A stretch of DNA of 64,000 nt from Streptosporangium nondiastaticum (GTDB taxonomy: Bacteria; Actinomycetota; Actinomycetes; Streptomycetales; Streptomycetaceae): NCBI RefSeq assembly GCF_003011965.1, contig NZ_PXWG01000002.1, forward strand, positions 124,001-188,000, read 5' to 3'. A program made the position numbers and the translations under genes. Below the pieces are notes generated by a model. The model searched no databases and was not told the origin of the DNA. It saw only the letters and a list, made by a program, of their open reading frames with translations. Each line of letters begins with the position of its first letter. Position 1 is the first letter of the stretch. Shown one piece after another: positions 54,890 to 62,912 of the stretch.

Positions 54890-55174
54890 CCGGCCCACAG
54901 CCTGCGACTCGCGGCCGGGTGGCTGCCGCTGATGACCGGCTCCGGGCCCATCGCGGCGACCGCCTTCACCGCGCTGCCGGGCCTGTTTCTCACCGCGCTG
55001 ATCACCAGCGCCTTCCTGACCGTGGACGGTCTTGCCCCGGCCGGCACCACGGTCGAGGCGTACGCCTGGTTGATCGCCTCGATCGGTACCGGCCAGGCCG
55101 CCGGGACCGCCCTGGCCGGCGCGGTCCGCCCCGGCCGACACCGGCGTGTTCCCGGCCACGCCACCCGTCCCTGA
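54890..55174 (+). pseudogene. MFS transporter C-terminal fragment
   Basis: Residues GWLPLMTGSGPIAATAFTAL, PGLFLTALITSAFLTVDGLA, GTTVEAYAWLIASIGTGQAA are the last helices of a drug-exporter-type MFS protein. The first ten helices are missing and the 5' part runs into the Gly-rich relic. Confidence 0.7.
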
Positions 55175-55199
55175 CCTCTCTCACCAAGGAGACCCATAC

Positions 55200-55391
55200 A
55201 TGGCTGTCCGAAAGACCTGGAATATTGACCATCGTTGTGGGCACAGCGTGGATCACGATCTGTCGAACCGCCCGGCGGACAAGCGCGCCGGGTGGTGGAT
55301 CGGCCAGCGGGATGCCGAGGCCCTGGATCTGCCCGAACTCCTGGATGCGGCCACTGACGACGACCGCGGCACGGAGAACCCGTTCCGGTAG
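55200..55391 (+). CDS. Small Cys/His protein, possibly truncated
   Basis: A 63-residue protein starting MAVRKTWNIDHRCGHSVDHD, with AAGGAG eight bases before ATG 55200. The HRCGH and SNRPADKRAGWWIGQRDAEA resemble small plasmid-associated Streptomyces proteins that usually continue with a CTDCWR-type Cys motif; here the tail is different, so it may be truncated. Function unknown. Confidence 0.5.
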   Translation: MAVRKTWNIDHRCGHSVDHDLSNRPADKRAGWWIGQRDAEALDLPELLDAATDDDRGTENPFR

Positions 55392-55510
55392 ACGTGCAGG
55401 CGGTCTTAGAGGACGGTTTGAGAGTCTTCGGTAGCCGCTGTTCTGGAGTGTGCACTTCAGTGGTCACCCCTACGGTGTTGGCCGGTGCGCCGACTTGCCA
55501 TAATCGTCCC

Positions 55511-56002
55511 GTGGACTGGTTCGAGCAGGCCCGGGCGGCGGAACAGGGACGGGACTGGGACGTGGCGATCACGCTGGTGAGCGCCCGCGCCGAGTGCTAT
55601 TCCAGCGATCCCGAGATGCACAGCAACCATCTGTGGCACATGGATCTGCTTGTGCGAGCGGAACGGATTTCGGAACTCACGGAACGCGCTCTCACGGATG
55701 TCCACGCACGTCGGAGACTCAACAGGTCGCTTGGCGAGCGGGGTATGGAGGCGGCACTGCGTAACCGCGCCGAAGACGGTGACCGTGACGCCCTGTACGT
55801 CCTTGTTCGGCTGTTGTGCGAGACGAGTCGGGTGCAAGAGGCCCAGCAAGCAGCCCAAGACATTGCCCCGGAGGACCAGTACGCACGCCAGGAGGACCGT
55901 GGGGGCGCGCGTGGCGTCGGCCGAGCGCACGCGGGGGGTAGCCCTACCTCAAGGACCACCGACGCACAGGGCAACTCCCCGACCCCACCCCGCGTCCCGT
56001 AA
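55511..56002 (+). CDS. Hypothetical helical protein, C-terminus degenerate
   Basis: A 163-residue protein from GTG 55511: VDWFEQARAAEQGRDWDVAI, SARAECYSSDPEMHSNHLWH, LLVRAERISELTERALTDVH, ALRNRAEDGDRDALYVLVRL. It looks like a Streptomyces TPR-like hypothetical protein. After about residue 120 the sequence becomes low-complexity, so the end may be rearranged. Confidence 0.55.
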   Translation: MDWFEQARAAEQGRDWDVAITLVSARAECYSSDPEMHSNHLWHMDLLVRAERISELTERALTDVHARRRLNRSLGERGMEAALRNRAEDGDRDALYVLVRLLCETSRVQEAQQAAQDIAPEDQYARQEDRGGARGVGRAHAGGSPTSRTTDAQGNSPTPPRVP

Positions 56003-56077
56003 CGGATAACGCCACCGGCACAGCCGACGCGGCCGGAATACGGCGCGGAATGTCGCGCGGAATCATTATCTGAATGT

Positions 56078-56095
56078 TTCACTCACCCGAGTGAA
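56078..56095. promoter_or_regulatory. 7-bp hairpin between genes
   Basis: Perfect inverted repeat TTCACTC-ACCC-GAGTGAA. There is no T-tract, so it may be an operator or weak terminator rather than a strong terminator. The rest of 56003-56374 has no gene; a TTGACG at 56121-56126 with GATACT downstream at 56141-56146 is only a weak promoter candidate (14-base spacing). Confidence 0.45.
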
Positions 56096-56374
56096 GCTCG
56101 CACCCGGCCCCTGGTCAAGGTTGACGCCCCGCGCTTCCCTGATACTGACTTCCGGATATGGAGGCTCCCGTTCGGCGAGGAACGTGCCGAATCCGGGGAA
56201 CACCGTTGCCGCACCGACGGCGACGCGATCGCAAGGCGCGCACGCACTTCCTTTTTGCATTCGCCCTTTTCGCATTCACCTTCTTCGCCTGCTTCCCCTT
56301 ACCGCGCCCCCATGGATCCGCTCCCGAAACCCGCGTACCACACTCCTCCATTCCCTTCACGAGAGGGCAGAACA

Positions 56375-56944
56375 ATGAGCAGAAAAAGGTTCGCAACCAC
56401 CGCGACAGCTCTGGCGCTCGCCGCGGCGGGGTGGACGGCAGCCGCCGTCGGCACGGCTCACGCCGGTGCCTACGACGACATCAGCATGCAGAAGCAGGAA
56501 CAGAGCCAGTGGTGCTGGGACGCCTCGGGCAACACCGTCGCGAGCTGGTGGGGCTACAACTACAGCCAGACCGACTTCTGCAACCTGGCCAACCGGGCCA
56601 CGGGCGTCAGCTGCAACAACCAGCCGGCGACTCCCAACGACGTCGCCGGTGCCTGGCGCCTCATGGGCTTCGCCCACACCGGCACTCTCCAGTACAGCGC
56701 GGCCTCGTTCAGCCAGACCCGCACCGAGGTCGACGGCCTGCGTCCCTTCCTGGCGCGCATCGGCTGGAAGTCCGGCGGTGGCCACTTCAACGTCATCTAC
56801 GGCTACGACGAGACCAACAACACCATCGCCGTCGCCGATCCCTGGCCCGCCACCCAGACCTACACCTGGTGGAACTACAACGACTACGTGAGCAACAGCT
56901 CGTTCAACTGGACCCACACCCAAATCGGCGTCTCGGCCACGTGA
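56375..56944 (+). CDS. Secreted papain-like (C70/AvrRpt2-type) cysteine protease
   Basis: A 189-residue protein. A signal peptide (MSRKRFATTATALALAAAGWTAAAVGTAHA, about 30 residues, ending AHA) precedes a compact domain with the catalytic Cys in QEQSQWCWDASGN, His in GGGHFNVIYGYDE and Asp/Asn in ADPWPATQTYTW. The spacing matches AvrRpt2-like C70 peptidases. ATG 56375 has GAGAGGG eight bases upstream. It is followed 10 bases later by a membrane-anchored partner. Targets are unknown; extracellular processing is likely. Confidence 0.85.
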   Translation: MSRKRFATTATALALAAAGWTAAAVGTAHAGAYDDISMQKQEQSQWCWDASGNTVASWWGYNYSQTDFCNLANRATGVSCNNQPATPNDVAGAWRLMGFAHTGTLQYSAASFSQTRTEVDGLRPFLARIGWKSGGGHFNVIYGYDETNNTIAVADPWPATQTYTWWNYNDYVSNSSFNWTHTQIGVSAT

Positions 56945-56954
56945 GGCAGACATC

Positions 56955-57815
56955 ATGTCCATCACCAGAACGTCATCGGCGCCGAATTCACCTCGGCGTA
57001 CCCAGCGTCGCCCGCTCGGTCTCGCGCTCACCGCGACGGCACTGCTGTCCGCCCTGACCGCGCTTCCGGCCCACGCCGCCGCGCGGCCCCCCGACATCCC
57101 GGATCTCCAGAACGCGGTGGACACACTCAAATCGACCGGCGTCCACAATGCCGTCTGCCGCTTCCTGAGCGTCCCCGTTCCCCAGAGCGGCCAGCGGACA
57201 CCGCATCCCATTCCCTCCACGGCCGATCCGTGTCAAGGCCAACCGTCCTTCACCGTGGGGCAGACCCCGCTGGCCGTGTTCGAGATCACCTCGGACTTCG
57301 TGTCCGGCAAGGCCCTGCCCACGACCGCCACGGCCCTCCAGCTCTCCTACGTGGCCGCCCCGGTCAACGTCGGCGAGGCGCGCAGCGCCACGGTCCTGCT
57401 CGGCGCCACCCAGGGCGGCGGCTGGCACCTGGCCGCCGTACGCGAGAGCGACGGCGACGCCGGCTACGCGGGCAAGGGCACGGCTACCAGCCCGGTGTTC
57501 TCCGAGCCGCAGCTCCACGCTTGGTACCAGCTGGCACTCGACCAGGTCACACCGCTCAACGACGCGGCCAAGAGCGGTCTCGGCGGCAAGTCGTCGGTGT
57601 CCCTCGCGGATTACCAGAACCTTGTGAAGGGCCGGTACGCCGACAAGATGGCGGGTTCCGACTACGCCACCAAAGGCTTCTCCAGCGGCTACCAGCCCGC
57701 CGCCCGCCCGTCGTCCTCGTCCCCGACCCCGGCGATCCTCGGCGGCTCCAGCGCCGCGGTCGCGCTCGCCGGGGCCCTCCTCGCCCTCCGCCGCCGCAGG
57801 CGAGGGGCATCCTGA
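56955..57815 (+). CDS. Secreted membrane-anchored partner protein
   Basis: A 286-residue protein with an N-terminal signal (PRRTQRRPLGLALTATALLSALTALPAHA) and a C-terminal GGSSAAVALAGALLALRRRRR stop-transfer segment after a Pro/Ser linker, so it is anchored outside the membrane. The middle has no recognised family. It is in an operon with the C70 protease and is its likely substrate, inhibitor or anchor. ATG 56955 follows within 10 bases. Confidence 0.7.
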   Translation: MSITRTSSAPNSPRRTQRRPLGLALTATALLSALTALPAHAAARPPDIPDLQNAVDTLKSTGVHNAVCRFLSVPVPQSGQRTPHPIPSTADPCQGQPSFTVGQTPLAVFEITSDFVSGKALPTTATALQLSYVAAPVNVGEARSATVLLGATQGGGWHLAAVRESDGDAGYAGKGTATSPVFSEPQLHAWYQLALDQVTPLNDAAKSGLGGKSSVSLADYQNLVKGRYADKMAGSDYATKGFSSGYQPAARPSSSSPTPAILGGSSAAVALAGALLALRRRRRGAS

Positions 57816-57930
57816 AACCGGTCCGGGCCGTCGCCGCCCCGCCAGGGCGGCGGCGGCCCGGAGCGTCCCGGCGCTCCTCCCGACCGGACCCGGTGGACGG
57901 AGCATGGGCTGCGGTCTCCCGCCGGGACGC

Positions 57931-58398
57931 TCAGTCCCGCCACGTCCGGTGACGGCGATCCCACTCCTCCGCGCTCACGGAGTTCAGGTTGCAGTCCCGC
58001 CACGCGCCGTTGATGAACTGGTGCCTGCGCGCCACACAGTCGGTCGTGAACCCCAGCCTCGCGAGGGATCCTTCCTCAAGGGACGTGATCCTCGCCGTGT
58101 TGTCCAAGAGGATCCACCCGCTGCCACGTTCCAGGCCGAGGCTCCGGAAGGCGAAGTCCAGGAGCACGTGGTGGGCATCGGTGCTGTAGCCGCGGCCCCA
58201 CTCGTCCGCCGCGATGGCACAGCCGATGTCCTCGCCCCGGGTGCCGGAGCGCACGAGACGGACGAAGCCGATCGCACGGTCGTCGTCGCGTTCGGCCACC
58301 GCCAGATAGAACTCGGTCCGGGGGGAGACCTGGGCACCCTTGATCGCGTCATGGAAGGTCACCGTCATCGTGCTGGCGGTGGCCGGGATCGTGTCCAC
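57931..58398 (-). CDS. GNAT acetyltransferase, RimJ-like
   Basis: A 155-residue GNAT domain: FYLAVAERDDDRAIGFVRLV, IGCAIAADEWGRGYSTDAHH (pyrophosphate-binding loop), LLDNTARITSLEEGSLARLG. RimJ/RimL-type enzymes are about 180 residues; the first strand/helix seem short, so the N-terminus may be truncated (start at GTG 58398). It probably acetylates a protein N-terminus or small molecule. Confidence 0.75.
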   Translation of the reverse strand: MDTIPATASTMTVTFHDAIKGAQVSPRTEFYLAVAERDDDRAIGFVRLVRSGTRGEDIGCAIAADEWGRGYSTDAHHVLLDFAFRSLGLERGSGWILLDNTARITSLEEGSLARLGFTTDCVARRHQFINGAWRDCNLNSVSAEEWDRRHRTWRD

Positions 58399-58449
58399 GC
58401 CGTTGGTCTGGCTGCTCGACAGCCCTGACGGCGGGCAGTTGACGGCGGC

Positions 58450-58489
58450 GACCGTCCAGGGGCCGTGAGGACCGTCCAGGGGCCGTGAG
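58450..58489. repeat. 20-bp tandem duplication
   Basis: Two perfect head-to-tail copies of a 20-base unit beginning GACCGTCCAGG. It lies in the 5' gap of the GNAT gene. No other copy was noticed in the window. Confidence 0.85.
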
Positions 58490-58639
58490 CATCGCCGCCC
58501 TGGTCCGGGCGCTGTTCCAGCGCCCGGAGAACCGCACAGAGGACACGGCGGTCGCGACCGGCGAGGCGCGGGCGGAGGACGGCGGCGCGGCCAACGCGGG
58601 CGTCAAGCGTCCCGGAGGCCACGGCAGCGGGACCGCGCG

Positions 58640-58960
58640 GGCGGAACGGACCTGCTCCCGAACTCCTGGGAGATGAAGCCGGGCCCCACCTGTTTGTCAC
58701 TGCCGGTGGCGGAGGCCCAGTAGGTCTCGCCCTTGCCGCCCCACTGGTCACCCACCGCCCGGTGGCAGTAGAAGTTCTCCAGCTCCAGTTTCACCCCGAA
58801 CGACGCCGCCGCCGGCGCGACAGCCCCCGCCTGCCGCTCGTCGGCCCCGGCTCCCGCGAAGGTGGCCGACGCGGGCCGGGAACGCTCGAACACAGTGGCG
58901 CCGAAGCCGTACTCGCGCAGGCCCTTCACGAAGAGGTTTCCGTCGTGACCCGGGGCACCA
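58640..58960 (-). pseudogene. Unidentified gene remnant (minus)
   Basis: A coding-like frame reads DGNLFVKGLREYGFGATVFE, FGVKLELENFYCHRAVGDQW, YWASATGSDKQVGPGFISQE. The segment with ENFYCH and ETYWASATGSD resembles a calcium-binding or beta-sandwich domain of secreted proteins. No start is evident and the 3' end runs out. It may belong with the plus-strand relic at 58990. Confidence 0.35.
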
Positions 58961-58989
58961 CGGCGACCTGGTCGCCCAGTGCCTGCACC

Positions 58990-59178
58990 GCCTCGCGGTA
59001 CACCCCACCCCAGTTCTTGATCTCCTACTCGGGCAGGACCGCCCCCAGGGCATCCAGCGGCGGCTGCGGCACGTACACCGTCTCCATGTCCTACAGCCAG
59101 AAGGGGCCCTACTGGGCGGGCGACGGTTCCGACGTCCACGTCCAGCGCAACTACCAGATCAACGTCCCTTGCGCCTGA
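58990..59178 (+). pseudogene. Secreted-protein C-terminal stub (plus)
   Basis: The frame TYTVSMSYSQKGPYWAGDGS, DVHVQRNYQINVPCA ends with a pattern of secreted Streptomyces proteins. It has no start and no upstream domain. Convergent with the minus-strand relic. Confidence 0.35.
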
Positions 59179-59340
59179 CGCGGAGATGGCCTTGTTGAGG
59201 AACCGAAGCTGGTCTCACCTGGCGGTGTCTGTACGGCCTGAGGTGAGGCGGCCAGTCTCACTGCATCGTGCCTGTGTGGCTGGTTTGGCTCTGAGGTCTG
59301 TGTTCGCTGAATCGCCCACCAGCCCGGCACCATACCGACA

Positions 59341-59982
59341 TCACGGTGTTACGACCTGCGGACGCGCGAAGACCGAGTTGTCGATGACAACGTCCATCAT
59401 CGGCAACGGGTCGACTTCCTGAAGATAGATACGCTCGGCGACCAGATACCTGTTGCGGTGGATCGACTCCGCTTCAGTTCCGGCCCAGTCCTGGTCACGC
59501 TCGGCGCCCCGCTGAACGGACAGTTCCGCATCCACCTGCAACCAGACGCGGAAGTCCCAGTACTCATTGATCTCGGGGCGGAAGGCGAAGACACCATCCA
59601 CGATCAGCACCGCGTCCACCCCAAGTGGCGTCACTTCGGATGAGTGATCTCGTTGGGTCAGCGGGTCGATGCTGCACAGCGCACAGGCTGTCGCTCCCGA
59701 TGACCGGCAGGGATCCAGCAATAGACGCTTGGCCACCTCATAGTCATACGCGTTGCGGTAGTACCCCTCACCAGACTCCCGGTCGTAGAGATGCCGGTCC
59801 CTCCACGGCTTCTTGAAGTCGTCAAGAGTCGACCGGAGCACCGGCCGTCCCGCAGCACTGATCCACTCGGCCAGTTCATGTCCGAAGCTCGTCTTCCCAG
59901 CAGCGGTGAAGCCGTCGATCCCCACGAGCAGGCGACCCTGACCGAGAGCCAGGATGCGCTTGGCGATCTCTTCAACCAGCAT
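59341..59982 (-). CDS. Uridine-kinase-like P-loop phosphotransferase
   Basis: A 213-residue kinase: Walker A RLLVGIDGFTAAGKTSFGHE, then RSTLDDFKKPWRDRHLYDRE (conserved DDF of uridine kinases), and DAVLIVDGVFAFRPE. Starts are possible at ATG 60066 (241 residues) and ATG 59982; the latter gives the usual family length and begins just before the P-loop, while the longer form's start is preceded by an anti-Shine-Dalgarno-like sequence. It may phosphorylate a nucleoside or a related small molecule. Confidence 0.75.
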   Translation of the reverse strand: MLVEEIAKRILALGQGRLLVGIDGFTAAGKTSFGHELAEWISAAGRPVLRSTLDDFKKPWRDRHLYDRESGEGYYRNAYDYEVAKRLLLDPCRSSGATACALCSIDPLTQRDHSSEVTPLGVDAVLIVDGVFAFRPEINEYWDFRVWLQVDAELSVQRGAERDQDWAGTEAESIHRNRYLVAERIYLQEVDPLPMMDVVIDNSVFARPQVVTP

Positions 59983-60585
59983 GCTCCGCTCGCCGGAGGC
60001 CGCCGGAGGAGAGGGCTGCCGCCAGGACGAAGCCGAATGATGCACGTCCGCCTGTGGTGATCTCATGGAGGTGAACCTATCGGCTGCTTCAACGGCCAGG
60101 AAGATCGCCCATCAGCACTCAGAGGTCGTTCCTTCGCTCAGCGCCCTGCTTGTTCTTCCCGGTGTCGGGGCGCCGGCCCAGCTGACGCGGCACCAGCGGT
60201 AGCCGGCTCCCCGGTCCTGCGCGCCCCCGCTGACGGTATCCTCTCCGGAGTCTTGCTCGGAGGCGCGGTCGCCGGCCTGGCCAACGTCCTCGCCGTCCTC
60301 TAGCCGCGGGGCACGCTGACGGTCACGCCGGCCCGCAGCCCGCAGCCCGGACACACCACGCGCGAACGACGAACTGGGGCCGCAGCCAGTAGCAGCGCCC
60401 TGGAAAGCGTCACGCCGAGCTACTCCGACCAAGATCAAGTGCTTAGCGCCAACGGCCGTACCTATGAGCAAAGCGCCGCTTGGTGAGCTGGCGTGCACCT
60501 CAGCCTGCTCGGCTGTCTCGCAGCGGGGGCGCCGCTCTTCACCTCGGGAGGCAGGCTCCCCACCCCGGGGGGCAGGATCCAGAAC
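59983..60585. other. Gene-poor interval
   Basis: About 600 bases. A plus-strand stretch DGILSGVLLGGAVAGLANVL ending at a stop at 60303 looks like the last helix of a small membrane protein but has no start. I see no intact gene or RNA. Confidence 0.4.
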
Positions 60586-60945
60586 ATGGACACGAGCGAC
60601 CTGGAAGAGTGGCGCCAGGAGCTGCGTACGCGGCTGGAGCGGCTGGAGCACCTAGTGCAGCAGCATCCCGACGCTACAGCGGTCAGGGGGGTGCAGGCTC
60701 AGATCGCTGCGGTCCGCGCCGCTGCCGCGACCGCAACAGATTCTTGGCGGATCGCCGAGATGGACGACACCGAGGCCACCGTGATCGGCAGGGCTCTGCA
60801 CCTGGCCTACGGGGGAGCCCGTATCGCGCCCGCAGTCGAAGGCACCGCGTTGCGCCACTTCCGGCAACCGCTCTACCGTCCGGGGGACACGGTTTACACC
60901 CCGCGCGGCGCAGTGGTTCCCGACGACGGCTGCGGCATGGCCGAT
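60586..60945 (+). pseudogene. Hypothetical coiled-coil protein, 3' end lost
   Basis: ATG 60586 (AGGA nine bases upstream) starts MDTSDLEEWRQELRTRLERL, a heptad-like helix, through AQIAAVRAAAATATDSWRIA and ALHLAYGGARIAPAVEGTAL. After about residue 120 coding character disappears at the join with the minus-strand fragment near 60945. Function unknown. Confidence 0.45.
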
Positions 60946-61152
60946 GTGCTGGACGTCTGTGCTGTGGTGCCACTTGGCGAGGGCCTGGCTCGTCACGGCG
61001 ACGGTGTTGGTGCCGACGTAGTCGCCCTTCATCCATGCGGTGCACGCTTCGATGATGGCGACGATGCCGGCGAACAGTCCCAGGATGGCGAGCCCGACCA
61101 GGGCGAGCAGTGCGCCGCCTTCGCCGAGTTCTTTGATGATCTCAGCCCACAT
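60946..61152 (-). pseudogene. Membrane protein N-terminal fragment
   Basis: ATG 61152 starts MWAEIIKELGEGGALLALVG, followed by one transmembrane helix (LALVGLAILGLFAGIVAIIEA) and WMKGDYVGTNTVAVTSQALA. Sense ends near 60946, where the opposite-strand gene takes over, so both genes are cut at the same point. Confidence 0.45.
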
Positions 61153-61271
61153 GTCGTAGTCGCCGAGCTGCTCTGGGAGTGGCTGACCGGTCACGCGGGC
61201 TGAGTTCTTGTCCCCGGGGGATACGGCGCCGCCCTGCTCCGCCGGGAGGCACAGGGGCGTGCCACCGCCCA

Positions 61272-61652
61272 TCATGCGTCGAAGCGGCGGCGCGCTTCCT
61301 CGATCTGACCGATGTACCGATGGGTCCAGTCGCACAGGCCGTCGATCGTCACGCGCAAGGCCCGGCCCGGCTCGGTGAGGTTGTACTCGACGCGCGGCGG
61401 CACAGTGGGGTGCACGGTCCGCACGACCAGGCCGTAGCGCTCCAGCATGCGCAGGTTCTGGGTGAGCATCTTGTGGCTGATGCCCTGGATCTCGTCACGC
61501 AAAGCGCTGAAGCGCAGCGTGCGGTCACCGAGACACTCGATGATCAGGAGCGCCCACTTGTTGGCGACGTCCGAGAAGATCTCCCGCCCCAGGGAGTCCG
61601 CTCGCGTCAGGTCCGCGTCTTCGGGCGAGCCCTTGAACTGCTTGGTCACCAT
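61272..61652 (-). CDS. HxlR-family transcriptional regulator
   Basis: A 126-residue winged-helix HxlR protein: SDVANKWALLIIECLGDRTL, RFSALRDEIQGISHKMLTQN (recognition helix), LRMLERYGLVVRTVHPTVPP and RVEYNLTEPGRALRVTIDGL. It diverges from ridA and probably regulates it or another detoxification gene. ATG 61652 is 149 bases from the ridA ATG. Confidence 0.92.
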   Translation of the reverse strand: MVTKQFKGSPEDADLTRADSLGREIFSDVANKWALLIIECLGDRTLRFSALRDEIQGISHKMLTQNLRMLERYGLVVRTVHPTVPPRVEYNLTEPGRALRVTIDGLCDWTHRYIGQIEEARRRFDA

Positions 61653-61801
61653 CAGGTTCCCCAGTCACCAAAAAGTGCGTTCTTCCAGGTCAACGGCAAC
61701 TCTCCTACGGTTTCCGAGTAACCACAAGTGACCAGCGGCTCGTGGGACGACGTAAGTGCGTTGTTCCCACGCGCTCCCGGGAGAAGGCGCAGGCAGCAAA
61801 C

Positions 61802-62209
61802 ATGGCCGTCACCCTGATCAACCCCAGCGGATTGCCGGAGATCGATGTCTACCGGCAGGTGTCGATCGCCACCGGCTCGAAGCTGGTCTTCATCGCCGGC
61901 CAGGTCGCCTGGGACGCCGACGGAGTCACCGTCGGCGCAGGCGACCTCACCGCCCAGGTCGAACAGTGCTACCTCAACATCGCCACTGCCCTGGCCGAGG
62001 TCGGCGGCTCCTTCGACGACGTGGCGAAACTGACCGCCTACGTAGTCGACTGGACCCCTGACAAGATGCCCCTGCTCCTGGAGGGGATCGCTCGGGCGGC
62101 CGCGAAGCAGGGAAACACACCGGTCCCACCAGCCACTCTGCTCGGTGTCGCGGCCCTGGACGTACCCGACCACCTGGTCGAGATCGAAGCCACCGCGGTC
62201 ATCGACTGA
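61802..62209 (+). CDS. ridA: RidA-family reactive-intermediate deaminase
   Basis: A 135-residue YjgF/YER057c/UK114 protein: VFIAGQVAWDADG (conserved GQ), LTAQVEQCYLNIATALAEVG, DDVAKLTAYVVD and ATLLGVAALDVPDHLVEIEA (typical C-terminal VEIEA strand). RidA hydrolyses reactive enamines/imines. ATG 61802 is chosen for family length. HxlR is divergent. Confidence 0.9.
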   Translation: MAVTLINPSGLPEIDVYRQVSIATGSKLVFIAGQVAWDADGVTVGAGDLTAQVEQCYLNIATALAEVGGSFDDVAKLTAYVVDWTPDKMPLLLEGIARAAAKQGNTPVPPATLLGVAALDVPDHLVEIEATAVID

Positions 62210-62500
62210 CGTCATGCGAGGGACTTGAGCGGCGCGGGTGCGTTCGTGCGCCGGGTGGCGCATCCGCACACCGCCCGGGCGCGGTAGTGGAGTGCGCGGC
62301 CCGCCCGAAGACTGGGCAGGGCTGCCGGCCGGCCGATCTGTGAGCCGCGCCGGCTGAGGGGCGTGACCTGATCAGCCCGTCCCTCCCGCTGGATGGTTCG
62401 CCCCGGCACGGCTGTGGGATCCGGATCCCGAGCTGGCGGGCGGGGTGAACGCCTGGTGAACCCGCTGGCGTTCGTGGGCTTCTCACGGGCCTCCATGTTG
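62210..62500. other. Gene-free interval upstream of microsatellite
   Basis: Nearly 300 bases without a recognised gene; extremely G-rich, with frames that have no domain. It runs into the 8-bp repeat. Confidence 0.4.
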
Positions 62501-62540
62501 TCGCCCAGTCGCCCAGTCGCCCAGTCGCCCAGTCGCCCAA
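62501..62540. repeat. 8-bp microsatellite (TCGCCCAG x5)
   Basis: Four perfect copies of TCGCCCAG and a fifth ending AA, directly before the ketosynthase scrap at 62548. In any reading frame the 8-bp unit changes frame with each copy, so it is not a coding repeat. It may be a recombination scar or replication slippage site. Confidence 0.9.
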
Positions 62541-62547
62541 AGGACGG

Positions 62548-62817
62548 TGCGCGTCGTTCTCCGCCGAGGCGGACGGGCACGTACGGTCCGAGGGCGAGGG
62601 CGCGCTGCTGCTCAAGCGCCTCGGTGACGCGCCGGCCGACGGGGACCGAGTGCACGCGGTGATCGTGGCGAGCGGGGTGAACAACGACGGAGGCACGGCG
62701 GGCCTGGCGGCGTCCAGCGCCGAGTTGCAGCAGCAGCGGCGGCTGCTGGAAGAGGTGTACGAGCGGGCCGGGATCAGGGATAACCGGGCTGCTCAAGCTT
62801 CCTCGAGTACGGGGTAG
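62548..62817 (+). pseudogene. Polyketide ketosynthase fragment
   Basis: A 90-residue piece, FSAEADGHVRSEGEGALLLK through DGDRVHAVIVASGVNNDGGT and AELQQQRRLLEEVYERAGI, equals the segment of a KS just after the active-site Cys (compare [16 protein letters not shown] in the PKS at 27519). It starts right after the microsatellite and ends at a TAG. It is a fossil of another type I PKS. Confidence 0.75.
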
Positions 62818-62912
62818 CCCCGTGCGGAAGTGGCGGCTGAGCCCCGCTCATGGGCACACGGGCTTACGCGGGGATGTGCCGGACGGAGTGTCTTCCGGCC
62901 CTCTGCACGCCG

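Noticed and set aside
56121..56146. Sigma70-like promoter TTGACG...GATACT
   Set aside because: Spacing is 14 bases, too short for a convincing -35/-10 pair.
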